Shown one piece after another: positions 12,899 through 24,683 of a stretch of DNA of 64,000 bases. Numbering within the stretch: the stretch's first letter is position 1; each line of letters starts with the position of its first letter. Source of the stretch: Epiperipatus broadwayi (lineage: Eukaryota > Onychophora > Udeonychophora > Euonychophora > Peripatidae); NCBI GenBank assembly GCA_028023455.1, contig JAQFVV010012405.1, positions 951,677-1,015,676 of the forward strand, given 5' to 3'. The notes below the pieces were generated by a model. It was not told the DNA's origin. It saw nothing but the letters and a program-made list of their open reading frames with translations, and did no database searches. Both the position numbers and the translations under genes were made by a program.

Positions 12899-13332
12899 GC
12901 AAAACTCTTTATACAGTAGTGCCACCCTGTGTCAACCAGAGTAATCAATGGATGCCAGAAGGCTTGTGCATAAAATCCCTATCTAATGCCTACTCATCCA
13001 ATATCCCCAGACTAGTTTCTGGCTTGTGGCCTTCGTCAGTGAGGAGCTTTGGATCTTAGAGCACTGCACCTAGATCTTAGGATCTAATGCAACCCTCCAG
13101 CAACCACATTTTATCTCTACTTAACTATAAAACTATGAGAATGAAATTGAAAACACAAAAATATTTTCAATCTAAGCTCAATAATTTAAAGTCATATGGG
13201 TTTGAACTCAGATCAGCACCCATACATTTTGGTGTCTTTGGCTCTTTAACAACCATAGCCACCACTATCCTTCTGGCATCCATTGATTACTCTGGTTGGC
13301 ACAGGATGGCACTACTGTATGGAGAATTTTGC
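12899..13332 (-). mobile_element. Hammerhead-bearing repeat, family A copy 1
   Basis: About 434 bp with inverted ends (12899-12960 and 13262-13332) that share CAGTAGTGCCA and ATCAATGGATGCCAGAAGG. The minus-strand unit holds a full hammerhead fold (see 12996-13054); the opposite end is only a partial unit. The central part differs from the other copies. Related elements lie at 22653-23174 and 31549-31903. No coding sequence is present; the open frames crossing it are chance. The inverted layout could reflect a foldback element or two joined retroposed units. Confidence 0.8.
12996..13054 (-). ncRNA. Type I hammerhead ribozyme, family A copy 1
   Basis: Minus strand, 59 nt. Core: CTGACGA at 13039-13033, a 3-bp stem II (GGC/GCC, loop CACAA), GAAAC at 13019-13015, a tiny stem III (AC-TA-GT), then the cleavage triplet GTC (13012-13010). 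Stem I has an inner helix TCCTCA/TGGGGA (one G-T pair), a small internal loop, and an outer perfect 6-bp helix ATCCAA/TTGGAT. An internal loop in stem I facing loop II is usual in natural hammerheads. The A-A opposition next to stem II is a weakness. Predicted cleavage lies between 13010 and 13009. Confidence 0.78.
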
Positions 13333-14227
13333 CTTGTTTAATTTTCTTTTATGTTATTATGTTATGACACTTAATTTAGTGCAGTCCTGGTTATTGTGAG
13401 TTTCTCATGCCATGATTATGTTACAGCAAGAACTGCGACAATAGGATTGTGTATTTGTGCTATCATTTTTTAATTGCACATGCAACAATTCTTAATTAAA
13501 ACTTTATTTTTCTATTTGTTTCTGACTTATTATTTGTATCTAAAAATGAAATTGCAATAAATATGCGAAATTTCATATTTCATAATTTGTTGGTTCAAAA
13601 ATGATTAGTTTGAGAAAAAGATTAATAGAAATATTCAAAATTAATAAAAAATGAAATTCTCATATTTTGCAATGCTACTACTGGTCTTGCAATCACAAAA
13701 TATCAGAAAGCAATGACTGATAATATTTTTACATTAAAGGCAAATAGGTATATTTAAAATGTATGTATTTAAAATGACATAGGCATTGAACTTTTGAATT
13801 TTTCCATTAATTTTCATCACAAAAGAATGAAACAGAAGAGTAGTACATTTTACATATTTATTTATTGACATAGAGAGAGATCAGTGATCACATTTACATA
13901 TATATCTAAATTAAATTATGGACTATACAGTATATGTATAAACATATTAAAATTTATACATTATTCTAATATTTTCTTGATATTTTAATGTGTATAAAAT
14001 GTATACATATTGTTTACATAGATAAATGGTGCTGTCTGTATTAACATATGCATGCTTTCTTCTGTATGTTAAAACTATATATATATATATTCATGTGAAG
14101 GATTAAAGTAAAATCACAAAAATATTTTATGCAACTCAATGTTTATCTATGTAAGAATTTATTATGCCTATGAATAACCATTACATGATATTATATGTAG
14201 ACATATATATATATAACAATAAAATCA
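13333..14227. other. Gene-free A+T-rich stretch
   Basis: Nothing beyond short TA repeats (for example 14078-14090) was recognised. Confidence 0.55.
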
Positions 14228-14545
14228 ATAAATATAACAGTAATAAACTACTATATGCAGTTTTTCACTCTGCAAAAGTACTTTTGATTAATTCCTTAAT
14301 CTGACTCAACTGCAAGAGAAACCATAATAAAAGAAAAATTAAGGAGGCAATTTTAATAAATAAGAATAAAATGAATTTAATAAATAAACAGGCTGCTATC
14401 ATTAAAATTCGGGATTCATGGAATTTGAGTTGATGGCGGGTTTTGTTATTTGAATTTAATGGCAGTTGAGGTGGATTAAGGAATTAACCAAAAGTATTGT
14501 AGATTGAAAGATTGTATATAATAGTATATTACTGCTACATTTATT
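14228..14545. repeat. Large palindrome, family G copy 2
   Basis: A foldback of about 315 bp related to 3470-3752. Both share AAATATAACAGTAAT-type ends, a CAAAAGTACTTTTG-like block and a CAACTGC/GCAGTTG block. Arms of about 75 bp pair outside a longer unpaired centre, so this member is more diverged than the first. No coding sequence. Confidence 0.78.
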
Positions 14546-15084
14546 ATTTTTATTATTACAATAGTTTTTTAAGGCATTTTATTTGTAATATATATATATG
14601 TGTATATATATATATATTATGACAAAATGGCTTGAATCATACAAATAAAAAATAAAATGATTTTTATCCTAAGCTTTGGTTAAATATCATGGTGCATTTA
14701 CTGAAAAGAGAGATCCAGACAGATGGATCATTGTTCTACTCATACATTATTAATATGACATAAGATTAAGAAGCATCCTTCAAGATATTCTTGATTTAGA
14801 CACAAAGATTTGTAAGAGGCCAATTTAAATTTATAATCAAATAAATAATCAATTTTTTTATGATTGGAAATTAATTTTAAGTTTCTTAGGATTAATAAAT
14901 AATAAAAATGTAACCACAAGGGAATATAATTGTAACAAACCCAATTAAAAAGGGGGATGATGGAAGAATGACCTCTTGGATAGCTGACCATAAGGATATA
15001 ATGAATCTATAAAATTTAAAATAATCCTCACACATTATTATTATGATCATTTTAAACCACTATTGATTCACTGTAGAGTGAAGA
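14546..15084. other. Gene-free spacer before RTE copy 2
   Basis: A TA/TG microsatellite at about 14590-14618, then A/T-rich sequence. The 83-codon open frame at 14740-14991 has no recognisable features. Confidence 0.5.
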
Positions 15085-17420
15085 TCTCCAAAAAAAATTA
15101 ATCTGATCTATCCTCTCTTTTCCACAATATCTCAACAAACTTTCTTACTTTGTTGATCCATTTTTGGTGTGGTCTCTATTTAGTTATTTTACAATCTCTT
15201 AGAATCTATTTAAAACTTTAACTGTCCATCTATTGTCATCTCTATCAACATGTCTAGCCCAGTGCCATTTCAATCTCTTAATTATCTCAATGATATTTAT
15301 TGGTTCTCTCACTCATGCATTTTATTTTTGATCTCTTCTTGATACTCTTAGCACATATCTCAATATTTCATTGAATGATCTGAAGACACTGAAATGTTCT
15401 TTAGTTAAGTGTCCAAGTTTCAGATCCATAAATAAGAATTGGTAAAACACATATATTAAAAAACTTCCATTTCAAGCACATGACCATGTTTTCTCCTAAT
15501 ATTGTTATATTTATCAAAAGCACTTTATCCAAGTTTAATTCTGTGATTAAATTCATCTATTAGGTTTCTATCTGTGTTAATAATCTGTCAAAAGTATTTG
15601 TTAAGTTCTTTTAATTCATTATTATCTATCTTTGTTTTTCTCATTTGAGCATTTATCTTTGGTCCTGCTTTTTTACTTTCATCTGATAACTTTTGCAAAT
15701 TTCTTAAAGTTCTGAAGCATTGCTTACAAAAACAACCACACTATCTGCAAAATCTATGTGAATTAAATAATCTTCATTTATTTTAACTTGCTTAACTTTA
15801 CATTTTAATTCAAAAAATATTTTTTGTAAAACTGCTGTAAAATGTTTTGGAGATATAGAATCATCCTGGTGTGCATACCTTTCTCAGTGTTGCTTTTCTT
15901 AGTATCACCATATAATTTAATCATTTCTGTTGCATTTTAGTTGATTGTTTGGAATGTAGCAATATTCTGGGTCTATATTTTGATGATCCAATGTTTTAAT
16001 AACCATAGAAATGCTTATAGAATCAAATGCCTTTGCATAATTTACAAATTCAAAACATAAAGTCAACTCATATTTATTGGACCTTTCTTTATCTTCTCCT
16101 AATACTTGAATGTAATCCAATGTGCTAAAATCACTTTTAAATTCAGTTTAGTCTTTTGTTTATTTAAAATATAAAGTTTGCTGAAAATGAGTTGTAATCA
16201 TCTTTGTAAAGATTTGGTATATAATTGACAGAAAACTGATAGGTTTGTAAGTTCCCATATCTTCTTTATTACTTTTTTAAATATCAATATTACTTCAGCA
16301 CTATTCCAATCACCAGGTACATCTTTATTATTTAGACATTTTGTATATGACTTTGTCAACAATTTTTCTGTATCCTTGAAATATCAATAATAATTTTATC
16401 ATTTTAGGATCTTTTCCATTCTTTATAAATTTAAAATGATGGGCAATTCAAAAGAAGGATTAACAATAAGAGATCCTTTGTTTTCTCATTCTTTATTACC
16501 ATCTAATTTTTCTTAGAATTCTTCCAATGATGTCCTGACTCTTTTTGTCCACACTTTTCTTGCTAATTCACAATTATATTTCATTATGTCATTATTAACT
16601 CTTTTTTGTTCCATTTTACAAAACTTTAGATATTCAATTCTTGTTAATGAATTATTTTTTAAAAAATTCATATTTCTTTTCTTCATATATTCTTTTGTCT
16701 CAGTAATTGCTTCTTTTTTTGTAGCAGCTATCTTTCTTGCAATTTTTAATAGAATAACAGTAATTTTCTTATTGATTTCAGTCATGGCTGAATCATATTC
16801 AAAGTCTGTTCGTGTTTCAGAATGACTTGCAAGCTGTAATTTGAATTCATTGGAATGGTCTTGAAGATTAATAATTAACAGTTTTCATCATTCTGGTTTT
16901 GCATTAACATATATCTTACATATGAATAGCTATCTCACTAATTGATGATCACTTCCTGTGTTGAATTTATTAAAAACATTACAATCTTGAAATACTTACT
17001 TTTGTTTCAAAACATAATTCATTTATGCCGAATCTTCATTTTGGTGCTTCCATATCCATTTCTCTTTAGTATTTTTTTCAAAACAAGTGTTCATAATATA
17101 TAGGTTTTTTTTTCTTCGAACTTTATAAGTCTATGTTCTATCATATCTATCACTATAACTAAATATACCCTTCAGCATTTTCATCTTTAATTGATACCAA
17201 TTCTCACTGTAAAATATTATGTGATAATTTTAAAATGTTGTTTATTGTGATCTTTTGTACTTTATATATCTATACAAACGTTCTCTATTTCTTCATCACA
17301 ATGAAAACTTATTGTGGCACAAACCTGATTTGTATCTCTTAAGTTGAATGACTGATTTTGGCATTTTGATATATTATAAATCTTCACAATGCTGTTATTC
17401 CACTTTTTATTTGTAAGAAA
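15085..17420 (-). pseudogene. RTE-type LINE with endonuclease, copy 2 (broken)
   Basis: A longer, more decayed relative of 3767-5350 on the minus strand. From 5' to 3': APE-type endonuclease remains (about 17400-16870) with WIWKHQN and the catalytic FNTGSDHQLVR around 16934-16965; linker at 16785-16513 (IEYLKFCKM, NCELARK); reverse transcriptase with FVNYAKAFDSI near 16040; the active site at about 15760 reads FADS, not FADD. The C-terminal tail (15480-15085) has LIYGSETWTL-like and RLKWHWARHVDRDDNRWT segments followed by KNGSTK, as in RTE proteins. Many frameshifts and stops show that it is dead. The tail shows what copy 1 has lost. Confidence 0.87.
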
Positions 17421-18139
17421 TATCTATATTTAGTTGTATAGGTGATTAAATATACATATATTCCACTTGCAAAATATTTCATATTATTACATCAAAATAT
17501 TGCTCAAGAAGTAAAATTATATAAAAAATAATGATCTCAAACTTTATTAAATCCACAATCTAATCTTAATTCCATTGAGTGGGAAACAATATATGGTAAT
17601 GACTTGAGTAATATGCACCTTAAATCTAAAACTAAATATTTTTCTGTATGAGGAATAAAAATTTAAAAAGAATTCTTATGACATTAGCACATATTAAAAT
17701 GAGAGACTATTTAAATTACTTTTGAAACATAAATTCTCTTAACATGCAATTAATTAAATTTTCAAGTAAAAACAAAAAAAATGATGAAAATAGTTCCATT
17801 GCTATAATTTCCAAAAATGAAGCTTACATATTGATATTATTCATTTGGTAATTAACAAATCCCATGCTAACAATAATGATAATGATCTGTGGAAAAGTAC
17901 TTATTTTTTTTCTTGGCACTAATAAACACAATAAATAAAGAAGTTGAAGCTTTTTACACATATAGCTTAGCAATTCAAGGATTTATTACTTTAGCTAATA
18001 TTTAAGTCTTATATACATATGCTACTTTAATCAATGATTTCATTTTATATATAAGAAAAATATAAGAATACAAATATCAATGATAATATTTCCCCTTATA
18101 TATTCATTATTATGATTGTAATATGTCTTTTATAACTAC
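17421..18139. other. Gene-free A+T-rich stretch
   Basis: May include the far 5' end of RTE copy 2, but no motif could be followed with confidence. Confidence 0.5.
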
Positions 18140-18154
18140 AACAAATCAAATTTT

Positions 18155-18296
18155 TTATAAAGAGCTCACAAATAAGCTCTTAACAAGCTTTGCAGAATAT
18201 CCTCAACACCAGACTGGTTTCTGCTACTGGCTTCATCAGTGAAGTGCCAGGATATTCAAGCATTAGGTCATGTGACACCTGACTTGATTTATTTGT
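18155..18296 (-). mobile_element. 142-bp retroposed hammerhead element, family B
   Basis: A short insertion bracketed by a perfect 15-bp direct repeat (AACAAATCAAATTTT at 18140-18154 and 18297-18311). The only recognisable content is the hammerhead at 18195-18257. There is no open reading frame, no polymerase III box I would trust and no long inverted ends. Size and target duplication fit a retroposed non-autonomous element. The ribozyme core (CTGATGAAG..., GAAACYAGTCTGG) resembles that of family A although the flanks differ. Confidence 0.82.
18195..18257 (-). ncRNA. Type I hammerhead ribozyme, family B
   Basis: Minus strand, 63 nt. CTGATGA at 18239-18233; short stem II (GC/GC around CAGTA); GAAAC at 18221-18217; stem III AC-CA-GT; cleavage triplet GTC at 18214-18212. 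Stem I starts with A-T, C-G and G-T pairs, passes an internal loop and closes with a perfect 9-bp helix (GAATATCCT with AGGATATTC, the two ends of the feature). Stem II is weak at about 2 bp, which may lower activity. The 9-bp closing helix is unlikely by chance at exactly this place. Confidence 0.75.
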
Positions 18297-18311
18297 AACA
18301 AATCAAATTTT

Positions 18312-20848
18312 AAATTTTTTTGATATGTATAGAAGAAAAGCACATTTTATTTAATGCTGAAGTGAATGCTTCTATTTTTGGTGATATTCCTTGATTAGCC
18401 ACCATCCTCCTAAAATGTCCACTAAACTCTAATAATGCTAATGCAGACACCTAGTATTGGAATATTATTTCAATAAGTCTATTTTCATAGTTTCATTTCT
18501 AGTTTAAGATCAAAGCATTGTTTATATTGTAATGGTACAGATTCAGGGGTGAAGCTTGGTTGGTGGAAATCATCATCATTAACCCCAGTTCAATATAAAA
18601 TTGAATATAGAAAGAATGATAATGAATATAATGAAGAATGACTAGGAGTATAAAATATCAACACCAACATTATAAATAAGAAAGTATAAGTTTGCCCCAG
18701 CATTACAGACAAAAAATTAATCATTCATTATCATTAATATTCAACAATAAGAATAAATCAACAGACCATGTTCTGAATAGATTTGAAATTGGTCTGCTGT
18801 AGACCAAGATAATTATTTAGCCCTTGCCAGTTTGGGACAGATTATTTAAACATTAATATTTGTACTAATCCAGGTTCATCATCAACTGGATGTCCATAAA
18901 CACTAAATGTAAACCCATTTTATATAACAGACCATTATGCATGAATCTAATTCAGAGAACAAAAGTTCTGTAACTGTTATTGTGAACAAGAGATATACTA
19001 CAACAAATGTTTTATATCTATTCTAAAACTATTTAGAATTGAGTAAATTCACTGGAATAATTTTAACAATGAAATATCAATTTATTAATAACAATTAAAA
19101 TAAAATTAAGGTCTGCTGAGTATGCCATAAATATAAGTTCAGCAGTCTGATTTTGATTAATATACAATTAGCTATCACATTCTGATTTACAAATAGCTTA
19201 ATATGAGTTTACATAAAGCACACACATATATATATATCAGCACACAGATATGTGGTATAATAAGTTATGAACATATTTGAATTGTCATATAATAATAAAA
19301 ATATGAATAATTTTAACATATAGATGTCTACCTGTCATGAATCTATACAAGCACACAGACATATATATAAAGTTGAAAACAAAAGTAGAAATAAACACAA
19401 ACAAAAAGTTTTTGTAGCTATTTTCTATATTATACTGGAATAACAGTTAAGGAATAAATAATTTTGAATTTAAATTTTTGTTATTATAAATTAAACATTT
19501 AAAAAGATCTAATTAATATTTTAATAATTCCTGATTTTGAAATTAAAACAGCATGTTTTTATGTTACAATAGATATATTGGTAATTATAAAATTCCACTA
19601 TTTTGATTAGCAAATTTTTTAAATTAAAGTTTGTAAAAACATTACAAAGTTGTTTTTCAAATGAATAAAGTGAATTGACAAGAATCAATTAACTTTTTTC
19701 CAATCAAGATAGGAAAAACTTATTTTTAATTATTGTATTTTCCCCCCATCCTGACTATAAAAAGATTGGGAAAAAAGATTAAAAGGAGTTTTTACAGTTT
19801 TACAGATGGTGACAGAACAACTACCATAAAGATATAGCTTAAGACAAGACATTGGGTCCAGATGCTGCTACTGCTTCACTATGGTAGGATTTGGAATCAC
19901 GAGGAAGCAAAATCCAGCTTCTATGTATTCATAGCCTGTATTAGACAAAGTAGAGATTGAAGGCAGCTCACCTTGATTATACCATTTTCAAAAATGACAA
20001 TAAGCCTGTTTACTGCTTAAAAGGGACCAGATTATCTAGAGAGGCTATCAGCTTGATCAAGAATTAGTTATACATATATTGTTTTATTTATATGCAGAGA
20101 TCCATAGATAAGTGTGCTGCATCATAAGTATATGAAGTGCTGCTGGTGAGTTATTTTAAATAATTCCTTAAAAATGACATTTAAAATCTATAATTTAAAA
20201 GTAAAGCAAGTAAATAATTTTTGCTTGAATTAAATCTAAAAAACAAATGATTTATAGAAATTTTATTTTGAAAAAAGAAAGTAAACTCCAAAAATCTTTT
20301 TAGATTGAGGAAATCAGTTTTCACATATATATTGTACCCTTTTGTTTAGGTTAGAATGGATTATTTCTAATAATTTACTGAAAAATTTAAAATTTTAAAG
20401 TTAAATAAGGGATGACGTATGTTATGTGTTAATAATCTTTGAATAATTTAGTTAAGGCAAGTAAATAATTGATGTATAATATTATGTTGATACTTGTAAG
20501 AAAACAGTTAACTAAAAATCATTATAAGATTGTATGGTTGGTAGAACTGGCCATAGGAAATACTGAGTTAATAAGTCTTATAAATAAATGATTAGGGTAA
20601 ATTTTAAAAGTAATGCTGTAAAGTTAAATGAATAGATTATTCAATAATAATAATTGTATTTAGTAGCTATTTTTAAAAATCCTTTAATTAGAAGTAATAA
20701 TGTGGGAGAAAAGTGTATCTTTGATTTTATAATATTAAAATAATTATTTTAAAATTGTGCTATAATATTGATTTATATAATATTTTATAAATTAAATTAT
20801 TTATTTTAGTTTTCTTTAAATTATTAACGTCTCATTTAGTTTTATAAA
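18312..20848. other. Mostly gene-free; possible LINE scrap near 19.9-20.06 kb
   Basis: A more mixed-composition stretch at about 19800-20060 can be read as TIFKNDNKPVY...ISLIK in one frame. This faintly recalls the IFKKGD...NYRGISLL motif of LINE reverse transcriptases. Too short and broken to call. The rest is A/T-rich with TA/CA repeats. Confidence 0.35.
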
Positions 20849-20897
20849 TCACGTGACCTGTAATACGCACACCTGTGTTGAAAATAAAATGACGTCA
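20849..20897. promoter_or_regulatory. Candidate E-box plus CRE pair
   Basis: TCACGTGAC at 20849-20857 is an extended E-box of the kind bound by bHLH-leucine-zipper factors. TGACGTCA at 20890-20897 is a full palindromic cAMP response element bound by CREB/ATF. The two perfect sites sit 32 bp apart in otherwise A/T-rich DNA with unusual CpGs. No transcript start or gene could be tied to them, so function is speculative. Confidence 0.3.
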
Positions 20898-22652
20898 TCT
20901 GTTACAAATATTAGATTGTTTTAAAACATAAATATAATAGATGAAATTAGATTTGTGTTTTATGTTGAAAATAAATATGTTTTGTTTAAAATAAAAGTAG
21001 AAATGGTAATAAATATTGAAATGTGATTTTTTAAAGTTATTTAAAAGTATTTATTAAGTGTAAATAAAATATGAAAATTAATTAAGAATTGAATAATATA
21101 ATAAAAATAAATATTTAATAAATTATTATTAGTTTTAAATTTAATCTGGCATTCAACTTTATATATATATGTGTACACACACTACTGTGCTGTTGTATAC
21201 CATGAAATACATAATGGTCTCAATATATTTAACTGAAAGTTTGCTTCATATTTATTATTATTCCCAGTAAATCCAATGTATGACTTCCTAGATTATATCC
21301 CTACTTTTTATTTCAGATTAATAAACAATTAATTTGGTCATTTTCTTTTAAATGAATCTATTACTATGTTGAAGGTATTCTACTGGCATTTTTTTTGCTT
21401 CAGAAAACTATAATAACTTACTCAATTATGCACTTATATTTAGTATTATCCAATTTTGTTATAAATATAATCTCCCTTTTCAGTGAATTTTGAAGAAAGA
21501 ATACTTATTTTGATACATATAATTTTTAACAATAATTTTTTTTAGAATGATAATGAGTTTTCTTCCATTCGAGAGAGTTGATTTTATGAGTCTTGTTTAT
21601 TTATAACAGCATTTTAGCTATTTTACTGAAGTAGTGACAAAGAAATACAATTAACATGTTTTAAAAATACTTAAATATTATTTCATTCAGTACATTTTTA
21701 AGATAACCATTAGATAAGTTTTTATAATAAAAAAGAACTAAAATATTGCTCTCTTCTTTCTTTTAGAACAATAAATAAGATTGACCAATCACAAGCTCTT
21801 ACACTTCAGTTAATTACATATAGAGCAATAAAATATCACATGACTGTAACACGATTCCAGCTTGCATAGAACTGTTTTAACAACAAACTTTTTTTTTACT
21901 GCTCTATATCACTTACATATACAAGAATTACAAACTTTACATTCATACTATATTTTAACTTATTCATCATGCCATGGACAGTGGCATAATTAGAAAAAAT
22001 CGGTCCAAAGGCCCCATCGATAATTTATGAGATGTGGTTAATAATTGTTTTCACATGAATAAAGCCCATGGACTGCCTTTGTTTGCAACTTGGTAGTTAC
22101 ACCATAACAGCATACATTTTACTTTCACCAACTCCATACTATCTACATAAAGAATAAATAGAAAGTTTAATTTTTCTACATTTTAATTTGTTATCATGTC
22201 ATGCCCATATTTGTTATTTATGCATTTGATCAAAGATTCAATTTTTATAGTATTTTCAATTTACATAATATTAATAAAATATAACGCTAAAAACATATAA
22301 CCATTACCAATAAAATAAAAATAAAAAATAAAAGAATTTAAACATTTTAAAAATTAATTTTAAATTTATTCAAAAATTTTAAATTTTAATATATTAGTTT
22401 TAAAATAGGAGTTTTATTAATAATTTCATAATTTTGTGATTAAAATGACATATAATAGTACTATAAAACTAGGAACCCAAGATGAAAGCAATAATATATT
22501 CAATCCAAGCTCATTCACTTGTATATTCCTATAGATCTGAATTCAGTTCAGCACCTTCACCATTATACCATAGGTAGGATAGTTATAAAACCATCAAAAC
22601 ATCATGTGATCACCACTTCATATGCTTTCACAGGTTTTTAATAACAGTAACA
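20898..22652. other. Gene-free A+T-rich stretch
   Basis: No gene or clear repeat. ATCATGTGATCACC at 22601-22614 is the family A-associated motif just before the next element. Confidence 0.55.
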
Positions 22653-23174
22653 GACTCTCCATATAGTAGTACCGACAAATGCAAGCCCCAGTAATCAATG
22701 GATGCAAGAAGGTTTATGCATAAAATCCCTATCTAATACCTACTCATCCAATATCCCCAGACTAGCTTCTAGCTTGTGATCACATGCTGTTTTGGTTTTA
22801 TGCCTATCCTGTCTATGGAATAATGGTGACTATTGTTTTTGAAAAATCAGATACCAACATGTATAGATACTGAACTGAGTTCAGATCTATATAACTATAC
22901 AAGAGAATGAGCTTGAATTGAAAACATAATAAACATTAACTTTCTAGTTACTTAAATAGGTAAAAGGTGGTGGCTGGAGAGTTGTATTAAGTCCTAAGAT
23001 CTAGGTGCAGTATTCTCAAATCCAAGATTCCTCACTGATGAAAGCCACAAATGAGAAATTAGTCTGGGGATATTGGGTGAATAGGCACTAGATATGAATT
23101 TTATGTACAAACCTTCTTGCATCCATTGATTACTTAGGCTTGCACTTGGTGGCATTACTGTATGGAGAGTTTGC
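22653..23174 (+). mobile_element. Hammerhead-bearing repeat, family A copy 2
   Basis: About 520 bp. A partial minus-oriented unit (22653-22790, which lacks the CTGANGA box) faces a full plus-oriented unit (about 22970-23174) holding the ribozyme at 23020-23078. The ends share ATCAATGGATGCAAGAAGG and its complement with the other family A copies. A LINE tail in the same orientation follows, mirroring the arrangement at 12257-13332. No clear target duplication was seen. Confidence 0.78.
23020..23078 (+). ncRNA. Type I hammerhead ribozyme, family A copy 2
   Basis: CTGATGA at 23035-23041, GAAAT at 23055-23059, GTC at 23062-23064. Stem I pairs TCCTCA with TGGGGA, then the outer helix ATCCAA with TTGGGT, where a G-T pair replaces an A-T seen in copy 1. 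Stem III keeps 2 pairs (A-T, T-G). Stem II has decayed, so this copy is probably inactive. Confidence 0.68.
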
Positions 23175-23217
23175 TTAATGGGATGGTTAAATTTTTTATA
23201 TGAAAGATGCAAAAAGT

Positions 23218-23660
23218 AAAATAAAAATGTTTGGTAGATTACAATTTATGTATAGTATGAGAATAGTCAAAATAGCATTTTATTGAGTTATGAATAAAGA
23301 GCAAGCAATGATGGTGAGAAAGGTAGTACAGTATGCAGATGATTTGGATAAAGACTTTATGTCAGTATACTTGTACAAAGAGTGGGATGATTATGTTTAG
23401 GAGGATTGTTGAGTGTAATAGTGGCAAAGACTGGGATAGAAGAATAGATGTATTAATAAGAAAATCGGGAACTGGAGAGATGGAGAACTAGTATGGAGAG
23501 TAAAATGAGCTTAAATATATATAGATAGAAGTAAACAGAATATTGGATGTGAATTAATTAATGATAATAGCAGGGAAAGTACTTTACTATTTAAGGCTTG
23601 AACAGTAGCACTAGCAACAGGGGAATATGCATGTAAATGGAGAAATGTGGGTGAGTTATT
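23218..23660 (+). pseudogene. Non-LTR retrotransposon C-terminal region, second copy (decayed)
   Basis: The same protein region as 12257-12898, on the plus strand and with several frameshifts and stops. Readable pieces: MFGRLQFMYSMRI, FYWVMNKEQ, MVRKVVQYADDLDKDF, YKEWDDY and, after frame changes, NWRDGEL. It extends about 35 codons further upstream than the first copy before meeting the hammerhead element. The two LINE copies are therefore truncated at different points yet both adjoin a family A element. The zinc finger is no longer recognisable. Confidence 0.72.
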
Positions 23661-24566
23661 CATCCTTCGTCTAGAATGATGAGAAAAAGTCATTTTGCCT
23701 AGCAAAGGCAAATACCTAGAATAGTTAATCTAGCCAATCAACATGTAGATGGTACCAAAATGGCTATTTAAAACCTGTCTAGGTTCTGTTTGCAATAAAA
23801 ATTTGTGAAGACTGTCTTGATTTTCCAAACTTCAGCTTTGATACCAATTATCACATGATGCCTGGAGCATCAAATATTATCCATCATACATTGGGGTTTC
23901 TTGGTTTGTCAGCGAAATATTAAGAGATCATGTTATTGCCCTGCAAAATGATAGATGCTAAGATTTTTGAATTAGCATGGTAAAAACTTTATGAACGACA
24001 TTTAAAAATAAAGAAAAAGAAAATAATTTCAATATTTGCCAATCGCTTCACTTTTATTTCTGGGTTTTGTAATAATATTACAAACATTCATTTAAAATAA
24101 ATAAATCATAAAACTATAAGGTTGTCAGACATTTATTTCAATTAATTTTAAATTAGCCTGCTAACAAATAATTTATTGTTTAATAAATCTTTTAGCACTA
24201 AAGCAATCTTTGCTAAATAAATCTAAACATATAAGCTTACCCAAAATATAAAAATGTAAAAAAATGTTTGTCCTACACCTAAATAAAAATGTACTGTAAT
24301 CTAAATATAATTGTTTTACCTCAAAATATTTTAATGTGGTAATGTTAAATTTATAATTCTATTCTTTATTTCTGTATGAAATTAATTGTTTTATGTGTGT
24401 GAGCATTTCTATCTGTTTATATCATTTGATATCTTTATTCCTTAATAAGAATAATTACAAAATATATGCGTACGTATTTTATTCAAGCAAGCGTCTATAA
24501 TAAAATCAGCTTCGAAAGTCATTCAAAAATGCTTTATAAAATTATACTTCCTCATAAATATTAGTA
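23661..24566. other. Gene-free A+T-rich stretch
   Basis: No gene, RNA or repeat family supported. Confidence 0.5.
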
Positions 24567-24683
24567 AGTCAAGCGTTGTTAGCCGAGAGGTCAGCGCAGA
24601 GACCTTGCAAGCAAGCAGTTGGCTGCAGACGGTTGTTGCGGGTTCGCCTCCCCGTCAATGCTATGACATATGAAAAAAAAAAA
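24567..24683 (+). mobile_element. Short tRNA-derived SINE, copy 2
   Basis: Plus-strand member of the family at 187-298. Head TAGCCGAGAGGTCAGCG (A box) at about 24580-24596, B box GGTTCGCCTCC at 24641-24651, 3' end ATGCTATGACATATG then an 11-base A tail. Acceptor-like pairing AGCGTT/AATGCT is imperfect. I could not find a convincing target duplication, so it may be old or the flanks may have changed. Confidence 0.82.

Noticed and set aside
12832-13341. Plus-strand open frames of 75 and 84 codons
   Set aside because: They lie on the hammerhead repeat and antisense to the LINE tail; the same repeat elsewhere is not open.
16586-16825. Plus-strand open frame rich in phenylalanine
   Set aside because: Antisense shadow of the RTE copy 2 linker.
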